The notes under the pieces are model-generated. The model saw only the letters and a program-made list of their open reading frames with translations. It was not told the origin of the DNA and did no database searches. A stretch of DNA of 64,000 nt from Rhodococcus yananensis (GTDB taxonomy: Bacteria; Actinomycetota; Actinomycetes; Mycobacteriales; Mycobacteriaceae), in the NCBI RefSeq assembly GCF_020515525.1, contig NZ_JAIYEP010000006.1, forward strand, positions 36,118 through 100,117. The letters are read 5' to 3'. A program made the position numbers and the translations under genes. This document shows positions 18,745-27,861 of the stretch, piece by piece. Within the stretch, counting starts at the first letter, position 1, and each line of letters opens with the position of its first letter.

Positions 18745-19478
18745 GTCAGTCCCCGCGGGGTCGCGACCAACTCGACGAGCCGGCCCGACCAGTCGATGAT
18801 CAACGCAAGCAGCGCCACGAGAATCGCGCCCGAGATCAGCAGTGCCGGCAGGAACAACGTGACGCCGGTGGTGATCAACGTCCCCAGGCTCGGCGCACCG
18901 ATGAACGTGCTCAGCGTCGCCGTCCCGACGAGGATGACCAGTGCGATCCGGACGCCGTTGAGGATGATGGGCACGGCGAGCGGCAACTCGACACGCAACA
19001 GCGTCCGCATGCCCGAGAATCCGATCCCTCGCGCGGCTTCGACGACCCGCCGATCCACCTGACGCAACCCGACGATGGTGTTCTGCAGGATCGGCAGCAT
19101 CGCATACACCACGAGCCCCACCACGGCCGTCCGGAACCCGGTGCCGAGCCACATCGTGAACAGCACCAGCAGGCCCACCGCGGGCGCGGCCTGGCCGACA
19201 TTCGCGATGTTCACCACGACGGGGTTGAGCCGGCTCAGCGAATCGCGGGTGAGCAGGATTCCGAGCGGCACCGCGATCGCCACCACGATCGCGGCCGCGA
19301 CCACCGTCAACACGATGTGGTCGACGATGGTGGCGCTGAGATTGTCCCAGCCCAACGCCGCCTGCTCGGTCTCGGTGAACGAGGTCGTCAGATACCAGAT
19401 CGCATAGCCGACACCGACCACGACGATGATCAGCGGCTCGAACCACACGTCCACGGGAAGTCGTCCTGCGCGCTTCAA
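18741..19478 (-). CDS. Glycine betaine-type ABC transporter permease
   Basis: A 245-aa membrane protein with about six helices and the permease-ATPase contact loop EAARGIGFSGMRTLLRVELPLA (EAA motif). It pairs with the second permease gene at 20716 and the ATPase between them. Both ends overlap neighbouring genes by 4 bp. Confidence 0.93.
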   Translation of the reverse strand: MKRAGRLPVDVWFEPLIIVVVGVGYAIWYLTTSFTETEQAALGWDNLSATIVDHIVLTVVAAAIVVAIAVPLGILLTRDSLSRLNPVVVNIANVGQAAPAVGLLVLFTMWLGTGFRTAVVGLVVYAMLPILQNTIVGLRQVDRRVVEAARGIGFSGMRTLLRVELPLAVPIILNGVRIALVILVGTATLSTFIGAPSLGTLITTGVTLFLPALLISGAILVALLALIIDWSGRLVELVATPRGLT

Positions 19479-20719
19479 CTCGACCTCCGACCGTCGTCCG
19501 CGGAACCTTCGGTGTGCGAGACGTACGATGGTTCGTCGTCTTCCGCCCGTACCTCCGCCGTGTAGGAGCGGATCACCGCCATGACCGTGTCGATCCGCAA
19601 CGAACCGCGCACACGTCCGCGCCCGTCGGTGACGAGGACACCGCCCTGACTCGCCGCGAGCATCGTGTCGAGCGCATCGTTGAGCGTGGACGCCTCACCG
19701 ACCACCGGTAGCCGCCCGTCGATGTAGTCGGAGATCTGCGGTTTCGTCGCCACCTCGGCGAGGGTGGGCCAGGCGCGCGGCCGGCCGCGCGCGTCGACCG
19801 CCACGATCCGGTCGTGACCCCGCGCGCGGGCGCGTTCGAGGACCGCGTGGGCGTCCTCCCCCACCGAGGCCGTGACGACCGGTTCGTGCTCGACGTCCCG
19901 CACCCGCGTCAACGTCAACTGCGCGAGCGTGGCGCCCGAACCGATGAATTCCGCGACGAACGGGCTCGCCGGGTTCGCGAGGATCTCCGCGGGCGGTGCG
20001 TACTGCTCGATGTGGCCGCCTTCGGACAGGATCAACACCCGGTCGCCGAGTTTCGTCGCCTCCTCGAAGTCGTGGGTGACCACGACGATCGTCTTGCCCA
20101 GTTCCTGCTGAATACCGAGGAGACTGTCCTGCAGTCGAACCCGGGTGATCGGGTCGACCGCGCCGAACGGTTCGTCCATCAGCAGCACGGGCGGGTCGGC
20201 AGCGAGGGCACGCGCCACACCGACACGTTGCTGCTGCCCGCCGGACATGTCCTTGGGCAACCGATTCGCGTAGGTGTCCGGGTCGAGGCCCACGAGATCG
20301 AGGAGGTGCTCGGTGCGTTCGGTGATCCTCGCTCGGTCCCATCCCAGTACTCGGGGTATCGCCCCGACGTTCTTGGCCACCGTCCAGTGCGGGAAAAGCC
20401 CACCCGACTGGATGACGTATCCGATGGATTGCCTGAGCCTGTCGGGGTTCTCGTCGGTGACATCGCGGTCGCCGATGAGAATTCGACCTTCGGTGGGCTC
20501 GATGAGCCGGTTGATCATCTTCAGGGTCGTGGTCTTCCCGCAGCCGGAGGGTCCCACGAACGCCACGATCTCACCGGCCTCGATGTCCAGATCGAGTCGC
20601 TCTACGGCCGGTTTCTCCTGTCCACGATAGCGTTTGGCCACGCCGTCGAGCCTGATGGACGCACCGGTGATGCGTCGCTCCGTCGCGCCGGGCTCGGCGC
20701 GGGTGTGATCACGCGTCAT
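19475..20719 (-). CDS. Glycine betaine-type ABC transporter ATPase with CBS domains
   Basis: The energising subunit, 414 aa. Walker A is VGPSGCGKTT, the signature is MSGGQQQRVGVARALA, Walker B is VLLMDEPFGAVDP and the switch His is in VVVTHDFEEA. A tandem CBS-domain region follows (about 285-395; VVGEASTLNDALDTML), as in OpuA/ProV ATPases that sense ionic strength. The last 20 residues are acidic. ATG 20719 overlaps the upstream permease stop (ATGA). Confidence 0.95.
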   Translation of the reverse strand: MTRDHTRAEPGATERRITGASIRLDGVAKRYRGQEKPAVERLDLDIEAGEIVAFVGPSGCGKTTTLKMINRLIEPTEGRILIGDRDVTDENPDRLRQSIGYVIQSGGLFPHWTVAKNVGAIPRVLGWDRARITERTEHLLDLVGLDPDTYANRLPKDMSGGQQQRVGVARALAADPPVLLMDEPFGAVDPITRVRLQDSLLGIQQELGKTIVVVTHDFEEATKLGDRVLILSEGGHIEQYAPPAEILANPASPFVAEFIGSGATLAQLTLTRVRDVEHEPVVTASVGEDAHAVLERARARGHDRIVAVDARGRPRAWPTLAEVATKPQISDYIDGRLPVVGEASTLNDALDTMLAASQGGVLVTDGRGRVRGSLRIDTVMAVIRSYTAEVRAEDDEPSYVSHTEGSADDGRRSS

Positions 20720-21360
20720 CGCAAACCCTTCGAGATCGTCAGGCGCCCCAGCAGAACCAGCAGGGCATCGAACACCAACGCCACCGCGACGATGAGAATC
20801 GTGCCGGTCAAGGCCATTTCGACAGAATTGGTACCGCCGAGCCGCGACAGACCGTTGAAGATGAGCGAGCCGAGTCCGGGACCGAGAACGTAGGCGACGA
20901 TCGCGGCGACACCGACGATCATCTGCGTCGACACACGGATCCCGGACAGGATCACCGGCCACGCGATGGGGAGTTCGACGAACGCGAGGATCCGCCATCG
21001 CGCGAGTCCGATTCCGCGCGCCGCTTCGACGACCGCGGGCGACACCGACCGCAGGCCGACGACGGCGTTCCCGATCACCGGCATCGCCGCGAAGAACGCG
21101 AGCATCAGGAACGACGGGGTGACGCCGAGGCCGAACGGCACGATCAGCAGGGCGAGCAGCGCGAGGGACGGGATGGTCAGCGCGACCCTGCTGCCGGTCA
21201 GGGTGAGCGACGACACGACAGGCAGGCGGTAGACGGCCACCGCGACGGCCAGGGCGACGATGCTGCCGACCAGCACGGTTTGGAACGCGAGCGAGGCGTG
21301 CTGGTACGTCAGGAACAGCAGCGTCTCCTCGCGCCCCCGGACGTACTGCCAGAGGTCCAC
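20716..21360 (-). CDS. Glycine betaine-type ABC transporter permease, first gene of operon
   Basis: A 214-aa permease with about five to six helices and the EAA-type loop EAARGIGLARWRILAFVELP. It is closely related in layout to the second permease of the operon; two distinct permeases suggest a heterodimer. The operon order is permease, ATPase, permease, binding protein. The upstream 130 bp before the palindromic element should hold the promoter. Confidence 0.93.
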   Translation of the reverse strand: MDLWQYVRGREETLLFLTYQHASLAFQTVLVGSIVALAVAVAVYRLPVVSSLTLTGSRVALTIPSLALLALLIVPFGLGVTPSFLMLAFFAAMPVIGNAVVGLRSVSPAVVEAARGIGLARWRILAFVELPIAWPVILSGIRVSTQMIVGVAAIVAYVLGPGLGSLIFNGLSRLGGTNSVEMALTGTILIVAVALVFDALLVLLGRLTISKGLR

Positions 21361-21490
21361 AGCCCTCTCCCGTCCCGTCGACGCCGGTTCGTGACGGCGC
21401 GCGGAGCTCCGACGCGCTGTCCGCCCCAGCTAACCGCACCGACGACGTTCGTGTACCCGATTCCGCCGCGGTTGGTCGTGGACGACCCAC

Positions 21491-21568
21491 GCTCCTTCCC
21501 GCGGCTCGAACTGCTTCCCGCGGCGGTAATCACACCCGCGGGAAACAGTTGCGGCCGCGGGAAGGAGC
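21491..21568. repeat. 78-bp palindromic element, family C copy 1
   Basis: Arms of 33 nt (21491-21523 and 21536-21568) pair with four mismatches around 12 nt. The core CGAACTGCTTCCCGCG is shared with the element at 60971. It lies just after tRNA-Leu on the minus strand and upstream of the betaine operon, so it may terminate the tRNA transcript. Confidence 0.75.
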
Positions 21569-21578
21569 CCGCCGTCGA

Positions 21579-21655
21579 TGGTGCCCCCAGTCGGACTCGA
21601 ACCGACACTGCGCGGATTTTAAGTCCGCTGCCTCTGCCAATTGGGCTATGGGGGC
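21579..21655 (-). tRNA. tRNA-Leu (anticodon UAA), CCA encoded
   Basis: On the minus strand all arms fold: a perfect 7-bp acceptor (GCCCCCA/TGGGGGC), a D-arm, an anticodon stem GCGGA/TCCGC with loop CTTAAAA (anticodon TAA), and a T-arm GTCGG-TTCGAGT-CCGAC. A73 and CCA are genome-encoded. The variable loop is only 5 nt (GCAGT), whereas tRNA-Leu normally has a long variable arm. The gene lies beside ppx, as a tRNA-Leu does in mycobacteria (from memory). Confidence 0.92.
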
Positions 21656-21663
21656 CTCCGGAA

Positions 21664-22623
21664 TCACCCCTGTTGCGTGACCGACAGGGCGATTCCGTCG
21701 AGGATGTCGTGTTCACTCACGACGAGTTCGGTGATGCCCGCGCGTGCGGCGAGTTCGTCGGCCAGGACCGTCGTCACGATCGATCCACCACCGATGACGT
21801 CGACACGGCCTTCGTGCATCGGCCCGAGCGCGGCGCGTTCGGTGCGGGTCGCGGCGACCAGGCCGTCGCACACCTGCCGCAGCCGGTCGAGCGGCACCGA
21901 CGACAGGTGGATCCGCTCCGGGTCGTACACGTCCAGGTCGTGCGCGAGGGCGGCGAGGGTGGTCATGGTGCCCGCGACACCCACCCACGTCCTCGCCTGC
22001 TCCACCGGCACCTGTGCGAGCGCTTCGGCGACCTTCTCCGACGCGAAAGCTCGTGCCGCAGAGACCTGGTCGGCGGTGGGCGGATCGTCGTGCAGGCAAC
22101 GTTCCGTCAACCGCACGCAACCGATGTCGGTGGAGTACGCGGCGCGCACGTCGTTCGCGTCGCCGAGGACCACCTCCGTGGATCCACCGCCGAGATCGAC
22201 GACGACGAACGGACCCCGGGCGGGGTCGAGTTCGCCGACGGCACCGGTGAACGACAGGCGGGCCTCCTCGTCGCCGGTGATGACCTCGGCCTCGGCACCG
22301 GGGATCACCGCGCCGAGGACCTCGCGGGTCATCGCGAAGAAGTCCTCGCGATTGCTCGCGTCGCGGGTCGCGGACGTCGCGACCATCCGCACGGCGGTCG
22401 CACCGGTCTCCCGGATCAGGTCGGCGTAGTCGCTCAACGCCGCCCGGGTACGTTCGATGGCTTCGGGTGCGAGCCGGCCGGTGGCGTCGACCCCCTGCCC
22501 GAGCCGCACCACCCGCATGAGCCGGGTGACGTCGACGAGCGCACCGGACGCGTCGACGTCGGCGATCAGGAGACGGATCGAGTTGGTGCCGCAGTCGATG
22601 CCGGCGACCCGCACCGCGCTCAC
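21664..22623 (-). CDS. ppx: Exopolyphosphatase / Ppx-GppA phosphatase family
   Basis: A 319-aa ASKHA-fold phosphatase acting on polyphosphate or pppGpp. Seen: the phosphate-1 loop GIDCGTNSIRLLIADV, VRMVATSATRDASN, the phosphate-2 loop VVDLGGGSTEVVLG and the catalytic-type Glu in ITGDEEARLSFTG. It is the short single-module form typical of actinobacteria, without the C-terminal HD-like domain of E. coli Ppx. GTG 22623 overlaps the DUF501 stop by 4 bp. Confidence 0.93.
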   Translation of the reverse strand: MSAVRVAGIDCGTNSIRLLIADVDASGALVDVTRLMRVVRLGQGVDATGRLAPEAIERTRAALSDYADLIRETGATAVRMVATSATRDASNREDFFAMTREVLGAVIPGAEAEVITGDEEARLSFTGAVGELDPARGPFVVVDLGGGSTEVVLGDANDVRAAYSTDIGCVRLTERCLHDDPPTADQVSAARAFASEKVAEALAQVPVEQARTWVGVAGTMTTLAALAHDLDVYDPERIHLSSVPLDRLRQVCDGLVAATRTERAALGPMHEGRVDVIGGGSIVTTVLADELAARAGITELVVSEHDILDGIALSVTQQG

Positions 22624-23147
22624 TGCGACTCCCCGCGCAGTTCGGTGTAGGTCGGCCAGTCCGCGGGAATCGCGGTGCCGCGCAGTCCGGCGTCGGCGGC
22701 GAGCGCCACCGATTCGTCGCCGAGCGGGTTCACGCCCGGGCCCTTCGCGAGGGAATGCGCGATGAGCACGTGCAGGCACTTGACGCGTTCGGGCATGCCG
22801 CCGCCGGTGAAGTCGGTGCCGAGTGATTCGATGGCGTCGCGTTCGGCGAGGTACGACCGGTGTGCGCTCAGGTACCCGGCGGCCAGTTCGGGGTCGGTGC
22901 CGAGCCGCTCGGTCATCTCCCGCATCACCCCGGCGGATTCCTGGCGGCTGGCCTCGGCGGTGAGCCGCGGATCCGTCAGATAGTAGAGGGTGGGGAACGG
23001 GGTGCCGTCGGGGAGCTTCGGCGCGGTCTTGACGACGCCGGGCGCCCCGTCGGGGCAGCGGTAGGCGATGGCGAGCACCCCGCGCGGCGCGCGCCCGAGT
23101 TGGGCGGCGACGGCGTCGAGGTCTTCCTGCGTGACGGGATCGGTCAC
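22620..23147 (-). CDS. DUF501 family protein
   Basis: A 175-aa cytoplasmic protein of unknown function that always travels with ppx, ftsB-like and eno genes in actinobacteria. Characteristic stretches are RAPRGVLAIAYRCPDG, TLYYLTDPRL and GGGMPERVKCLHVLIAHSLA. Two Cys and one His are present but no known active site. The GTG start overlaps the ftsB-like stop and the stop overlaps the ppx start. Confidence 0.93.
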   Translation of the reverse strand: MTDPVTQEDLDAVAAQLGRAPRGVLAIAYRCPDGAPGVVKTAPKLPDGTPFPTLYYLTDPRLTAEASRQESAGVMREMTERLGTDPELAAGYLSAHRSYLAERDAIESLGTDFTGGGMPERVKCLHVLIAHSLAKGPGVNPLGDESVALAADAGLRGTAIPADWPTYTELRGESQ

Positions 23148-23851
23148 CCGGGGATGTCTCCTGCTTCTGGGGGTGCCACAGGCATCTGCTGCGGCACCGG
23201 GTCGGTCTCGGGTTCCGGCGGCGGCTCGGTCACCGACAACCACAGGTCGCTGTACCACGCACCCGTGGTGCGGCGTTGCGGTTCCTGCGGATCGTCGACG
23301 GGCACGCTGTCGCCGGGGAGCTGAACTCGGTACGCGATGTCGCCGGGCATCACGAACTGCAGGCGGCTGCGCGCCTGCGCCGCCACCCACGCCGGGTCGT
23401 CGATGTGTGCCTTCTGGTCTTCGAGTGCGGCGATCTCGAGTTCGAGTCGTTCGCGTTCCTGCGCGAGTTGTTCGGCTTCGGACCGTTGACTCACGTAGGT
23501 GCGCAGCGGCATCGCCAGCGTCAGTGCGAGTCCGCACACGACGAGGGCGAGGACCACGGCGCGGCCCGTCGACAGACCGAGGATGGTGTGTTCGGACCGG
23601 TCGCGCCGGGGCGTGTTCGGCGCGCCCACCCGGGCCGGCCGGGCACGACCGGCGCCGCCGGCACGGCCTCGGGGCGGCGACGAGTGGACGGGATCGTCGC
23701 GGCCGGCGGGCCGGGCACCCGCGTTCTCGCCGGCGGAATCGGCAGGTGCGGCAGATCCCGACGGGCGGGCCCGTCCCGGGCGCCGCGTCGTCGCCGCACC
23801 GTCGGTGCGGTTCCGCCTGGCCCCGGGTCGGGATCTGCCGCGCTGGTTCAT
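23144..23851 (-). CDS. ftsB: FtsB/DivIC-like septum formation initiator protein
   Basis: A 235-aa single-pass divisome protein. A long basic Pro/Arg/Gly-rich cytoplasmic tail (1-90) precedes one helix (about 93-113), then a coiled coil starting LRTYVSQRSEAEQLAQERER and the conserved DDPAWVAAQARSRLQFVMPGD patch. A Pro-rich extracytoplasmic tail ends the protein. FtsB bridges FtsL and FtsQ. It starts 9 bp after the eno stop. Confidence 0.88.
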   Translation of the reverse strand: MNQRGRSRPGARRNRTDGAATTRRPGRARPSGSAAPADSAGENAGARPAGRDDPVHSSPPRGRAGGAGRARPARVGAPNTPRRDRSEHTILGLSTGRAVVLALVVCGLALTLAMPLRTYVSQRSEAEQLAQERERLELEIAALEDQKAHIDDPAWVAAQARSRLQFVMPGDIAYRVQLPGDSVPVDDPQEPQRRTTGAWYSDLWLSVTEPPPEPETDPVPQQMPVAPPEAGDIPG

Positions 23852-23860
23852 CTGCCCGGA

Positions 23861-25204
<1,344 letters not shown>

Positions 25205-25277
25205 CTAACGTCCCGACCAGGCGAGGAGGCACGGGCGCGCCCCACTGTGTCACGGCGCGGACGTCACGGCGCAGGTG

Positions 25278-26054
25278 TCACGGGCGGACACCCACCCCGT
25301 ACGCGGCGGCGCGGTCGCGGACCAGCGCGACGTAGTCGTTCGACATGTTGTAGGCGAGGACCGCCCGGGTCCAGCCCTCCGCGGTCGTCAGGTCGCCACC
25401 GCGGTCGCACAGGTAACGTCCCGCGGACAGGGCTGCGTCGTCGATGTTGTCGGGGTCGGCGCGTCCGTCGCCGTTCGCGTCGACACCCCAGCGCCGCCAC
25501 GTCTCGGGGATGAACTGCAGCGGCCCCATCGCGCGGTCCAGGACGGTGTCGCCGTCGAGTTCGCCGCCGTCGGTGTCGCGGATCTCCGCGAGGCCGGGTC
25601 CGCCGTCGAGGGGCACCCCGCGGATCTCCGGTGTGGCGGTGCCCGCCTCGTCGAGCTCCGCTCCCCCGTGCCTGCCGTGGTTGCTCTCGACGCTGCCGAT
25701 ACCGGCCAGCGTGGTCCAGGCGAGTCCGCAGTCGGGATCCGATGCGGTCAGGATCGCCGCGGCGTGCCCGTACGCCTCGAGTGCGATCACCGGGATTCCC
25801 AGTGTGTCGGCCTGCGGTCGGGCCCAGTCCCGCAGAAGCACCGCGGTGCGGCCCGGTCCGTCGAAGTCGATCGCCGGGACGGGTGCGCCCGCGGCCGGTG
25901 GTACGCCGTCGGGGATCTCCACGCGGGGTCGCTGCGGCGACTGCAGGTTCGTTCCGATCGCGACGATCACCACCACGACGAACGCACTGAAGAGGAGCAG
26001 CGGCCAGGTCGAGCGACGGCGTCGTGGAGCGGGGTGCACGTCTCCATCTTCCAC
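25278..26054 (-). CDS. Membrane-anchored lytic transglycosylase (LpqU-like)
   Basis: A 258-aa cell-wall enzyme cleaving glycan strands. A basic N-terminus (PRRRRSTW) and one helix (about 19-36) anchor or export it; the mycobacterial counterpart LpqU is a lipoprotein, but no lipobox is seen here. The catalytic domain contains the likely Glu in GIGSVESNHGRHGG, GPLQFIPETWRRWG and VLAYNMSNDYV. Its place upstream of eno matches mycobacterial synteny. Confidence 0.88.
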   Translation of the reverse strand: MEDGDVHPAPRRRRSTWPLLLFSAFVVVVIVAIGTNLQSPQRPRVEIPDGVPPAAGAPVPAIDFDGPGRTAVLLRDWARPQADTLGIPVIALEAYGHAAAILTASDPDCGLAWTTLAGIGSVESNHGRHGGAELDEAGTATPEIRGVPLDGGPGLAEIRDTDGGELDGDTVLDRAMGPLQFIPETWRRWGVDANGDGRADPDNIDDAALSAGRYLCDRGGDLTTAEGWTRAVLAYNMSNDYVALVRDRAAAYGVGVRP

Positions 26055-26085
26055 ACGTCCCGGATATCAGCAGGTCGACGCGCCT

Positions 26086-26114
26086 GTGCGGGCGATCGCG
26101 ATGATCGCCCGCAC
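26086..26114 (-). terminator. galE terminator hairpin
   Basis: Perfect 12-bp arms (GTGCGGGCGATC at 26086-26097, GATCGCCCGCAC at 26103-26114) with a 5-nt loop, 28 bp after the galE stop and 32 bp before the transglycosylase start on the minus strand. Confidence 0.75.
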
Positions 26115-26141
26115 CGGCCGGGAGGGTGGGGGTCCGAGGGG

Positions 26142-27134
26142 TCAGCGGGCCCCCACCGAGAGTTCCGCGCCGGTCCCACCCCTCGCCGCCGACCACGCCT
26201 CCCATGCGCTGCCGACGATGTCGCCGAGGTCGTGGACGGCCGTCCAACCGAGTTCGTCGCGGATCAGGTGGGTGTCGGCGACGACCCGGGCCGGATCACC
26301 GGGTCGAGGTTCGGCGATCCGCCACTGGAAGGGCACGCCGCTCGCCTCCCGGGCCGCCCTCATCACGTCGAGCACGCTGGCACCGCGACCGCAGCCGACG
26401 TTGTAGATCGCGGACATCGGCACGGCCGCCACCGCGTCGACGACCGTCGCGTGGGCGGCGGCGAGATCGGACACGTGGATGTAGTCGCGGATGCACGTGC
26501 CGTCGGGCGTGTCGTAGGTGTCACCGAACACGGTCGGTTCCTCGCCGAGATCGATCGCCTGGAACACGCGGGGAACGAGGTTGTGTACGCCGTGGTCGGC
26601 GAGGTCCCGACCGCCGGCACCCGCGACGTTGAAGTAGCGCAGCGCCGACCAGCTGATGCCCTCCACCGCGGCGATGTCGCGGAGCAACCATTCGCAGATC
26701 AGTTTGGTGCGGCCGTACGGGGAGCGAGGTGCGGTCGGCGCGTCCTCGGCGGCGGTGTCGTCGGCGACGGCACCGTACACGGCGGCGCTGGACGAGAACA
26801 CGATCCGGCGCACGTCCAGTCGCACCATCGCGGCGAGGACACTCTGCATGCCGAGTACGTTCTGCCGGTAGTAGAAGGAGGGGCGGGTGATCGACTCGTC
26901 GACGGCCTTCCGCCCGGCGAGATGCACGACGCAGTCGACGCGGTACATGTCGAGCACGTCCATCATGAAATCGGTGTCGAGGACCGTTCCGACCTCGACG
27001 GGTATCCCGTCGGGCAACAGTTCCGGGTGCCCGTCGGACAGGTCGTCGACGACCACGACGTCGTGCCCCGCACCGCCCAGCGCACGTACGACGTGCGTGC
27101 CGATGTAGCCCGCACCACCGGTGACCAACAGCAT
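26142..27134 (-). CDS. galE: UDP-glucose 4-epimerase-like protein
   Basis: An extended SDR of 330 aa, interconverting UDP-glucose and UDP-galactose or a related sugar nucleotide. Seen: VTGGAGYIGTHVV (NAD+ loop), VVHLAGRKAVDESI, the catalytic Ser in FSSSAAVYG, SPYGRTK (Tyr-x-x-x-Lys) and RYFNVAGA. ATG 27134 begins at the glycine motif MLLVTGGAG. GalE would feed surface glycan synthesis and heads the accessory polysaccharide block that interrupts the core order here. Confidence 0.93.
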   Translation of the reverse strand: MLLVTGGAGYIGTHVVRALGGAGHDVVVVDDLSDGHPELLPDGIPVEVGTVLDTDFMMDVLDMYRVDCVVHLAGRKAVDESITRPSFYYRQNVLGMQSVLAAMVRLDVRRIVFSSSAAVYGAVADDTAAEDAPTAPRSPYGRTKLICEWLLRDIAAVEGISWSALRYFNVAGAGGRDLADHGVHNLVPRVFQAIDLGEEPTVFGDTYDTPDGTCIRDYIHVSDLAAAHATVVDAVAAVPMSAIYNVGCGRGASVLDVMRAAREASGVPFQWRIAEPRPGDPARVVADTHLIRDELGWTAVHDLGDIVGSAWEAWSAARGGTGAELSVGAR

Positions 27135-27190
27135 GTTCCCGTCTCCTTCGATCGGGGTGGACGATCGCCTCGGCTCGGCCTGTTCCGCCG

Positions 27191-27277
27191 TCAGTAGGCG
27201 CCGTCGCTGCGCAGCACCGCACCGACGGTCCTGCGCAGGATCGACAGATCCATCGCGAACGACCAGTTCTCGACGTA
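27191..27277 (-). pseudogene. 3' remnant of an undecaprenyl-phosphate sugar transferase
   Basis: On the minus strand 28 codons end at a TGA and read YVENWSFAMDLSILRR, followed by TVGAVLRSDGAY. This closely matches the invariant C-terminus of bacterial sugar transferases (polyprenyl glycosylphosphotransferases; typical form RYVENWSLxLDLxILxRT). Upstream of the Tyr the similarity stops abruptly, and within 9 bp a plus-strand GNAT reading frame begins. The rest of the gene (about 450 codons) is missing from the window. This is a deletion or recombination scar. Confidence 0.7.
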
Positions 27278-27285
27278 GGCACGAC

Positions 27286-27861
27286 GTACTCCTGCGCTCG
27301 CCACAACTCGCCGACGGCCCCGAATGGTCCCGGTTGCGCATCCACGACCGGGAGTTTCTCGAACCGTTCTGGGTGAGCTCGGAACTCCCTTGGGAGCAAA
27401 GGCATTCCGGTAACGCCTGGATCGACCTCTACCTGCGGATGCGCCGTGAGGAACGCGCCGGCGTCGCCCTGCACCTGGCCATGTCGATCGACGGGCGATT
27501 CGCCGGGCAGGTCGACCTCGAGCGCATCGACCGACACGCACGCACCGCAGACGTCGGATTGTGGATGTCCTCCGAGTACACCCGGCGGGGAATCGCGGGT
27601 GGAATCGGTGATCTGTTCCTCGACTTCGTCTTCGGTGAACTCTGCCTCGAGCGACTCTCCGCCGCGATCTGCATCGACAACGCGCCTGCCCGACACCTCG
27701 CCGAGTACGTCGGATTCGAATACGAGGGGACGATGGCAGACTATCTCGATGTGGGAGGTCGTCGGCGCGACCACGACCTGTGGGCCGTCACCGCATCGAT
27801 GTGGCGCGCCGATCGGGCCGCACACACCGACGATCCTCATTCGCGCCGCTTCGCCACCTGA
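27286..27861 (+). pseudogene. GNAT N-acetyltransferase (RimJ-like) lacking its 5' end
   Basis: About 190 codons match a RimJ/RimL-type acetyltransferase: VLLRSPQLADGPEWSRLR, LHLAMSIDGRFAGQVDLERI, the acetyl-CoA loop MSSEYTRRGIAGGIGD, and NAPARHLAEYVGFEYEGTM. Similarity begins exactly at the junction with the sugar-transferase remnant and no ATG, GTG or TTG with a ribosome site stands there. The frame continues open upstream to 27121 but that part is basic and unlike the family. It is probably a 5'-truncated gene, though a fusion start or an internal TTG cannot be excluded. Its 3' end overlaps the convergent pyruvyltransferase gene by 25 bp. Confidence 0.6.

Noticed and set aside
27121..27285. 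Possible true N-terminus of the GNAT protein starting at 27121.
   Set aside because: It would run antisense through the galE start and the transferase remnant, is Arg/Ser-rich and does not resemble GNAT N-termini.
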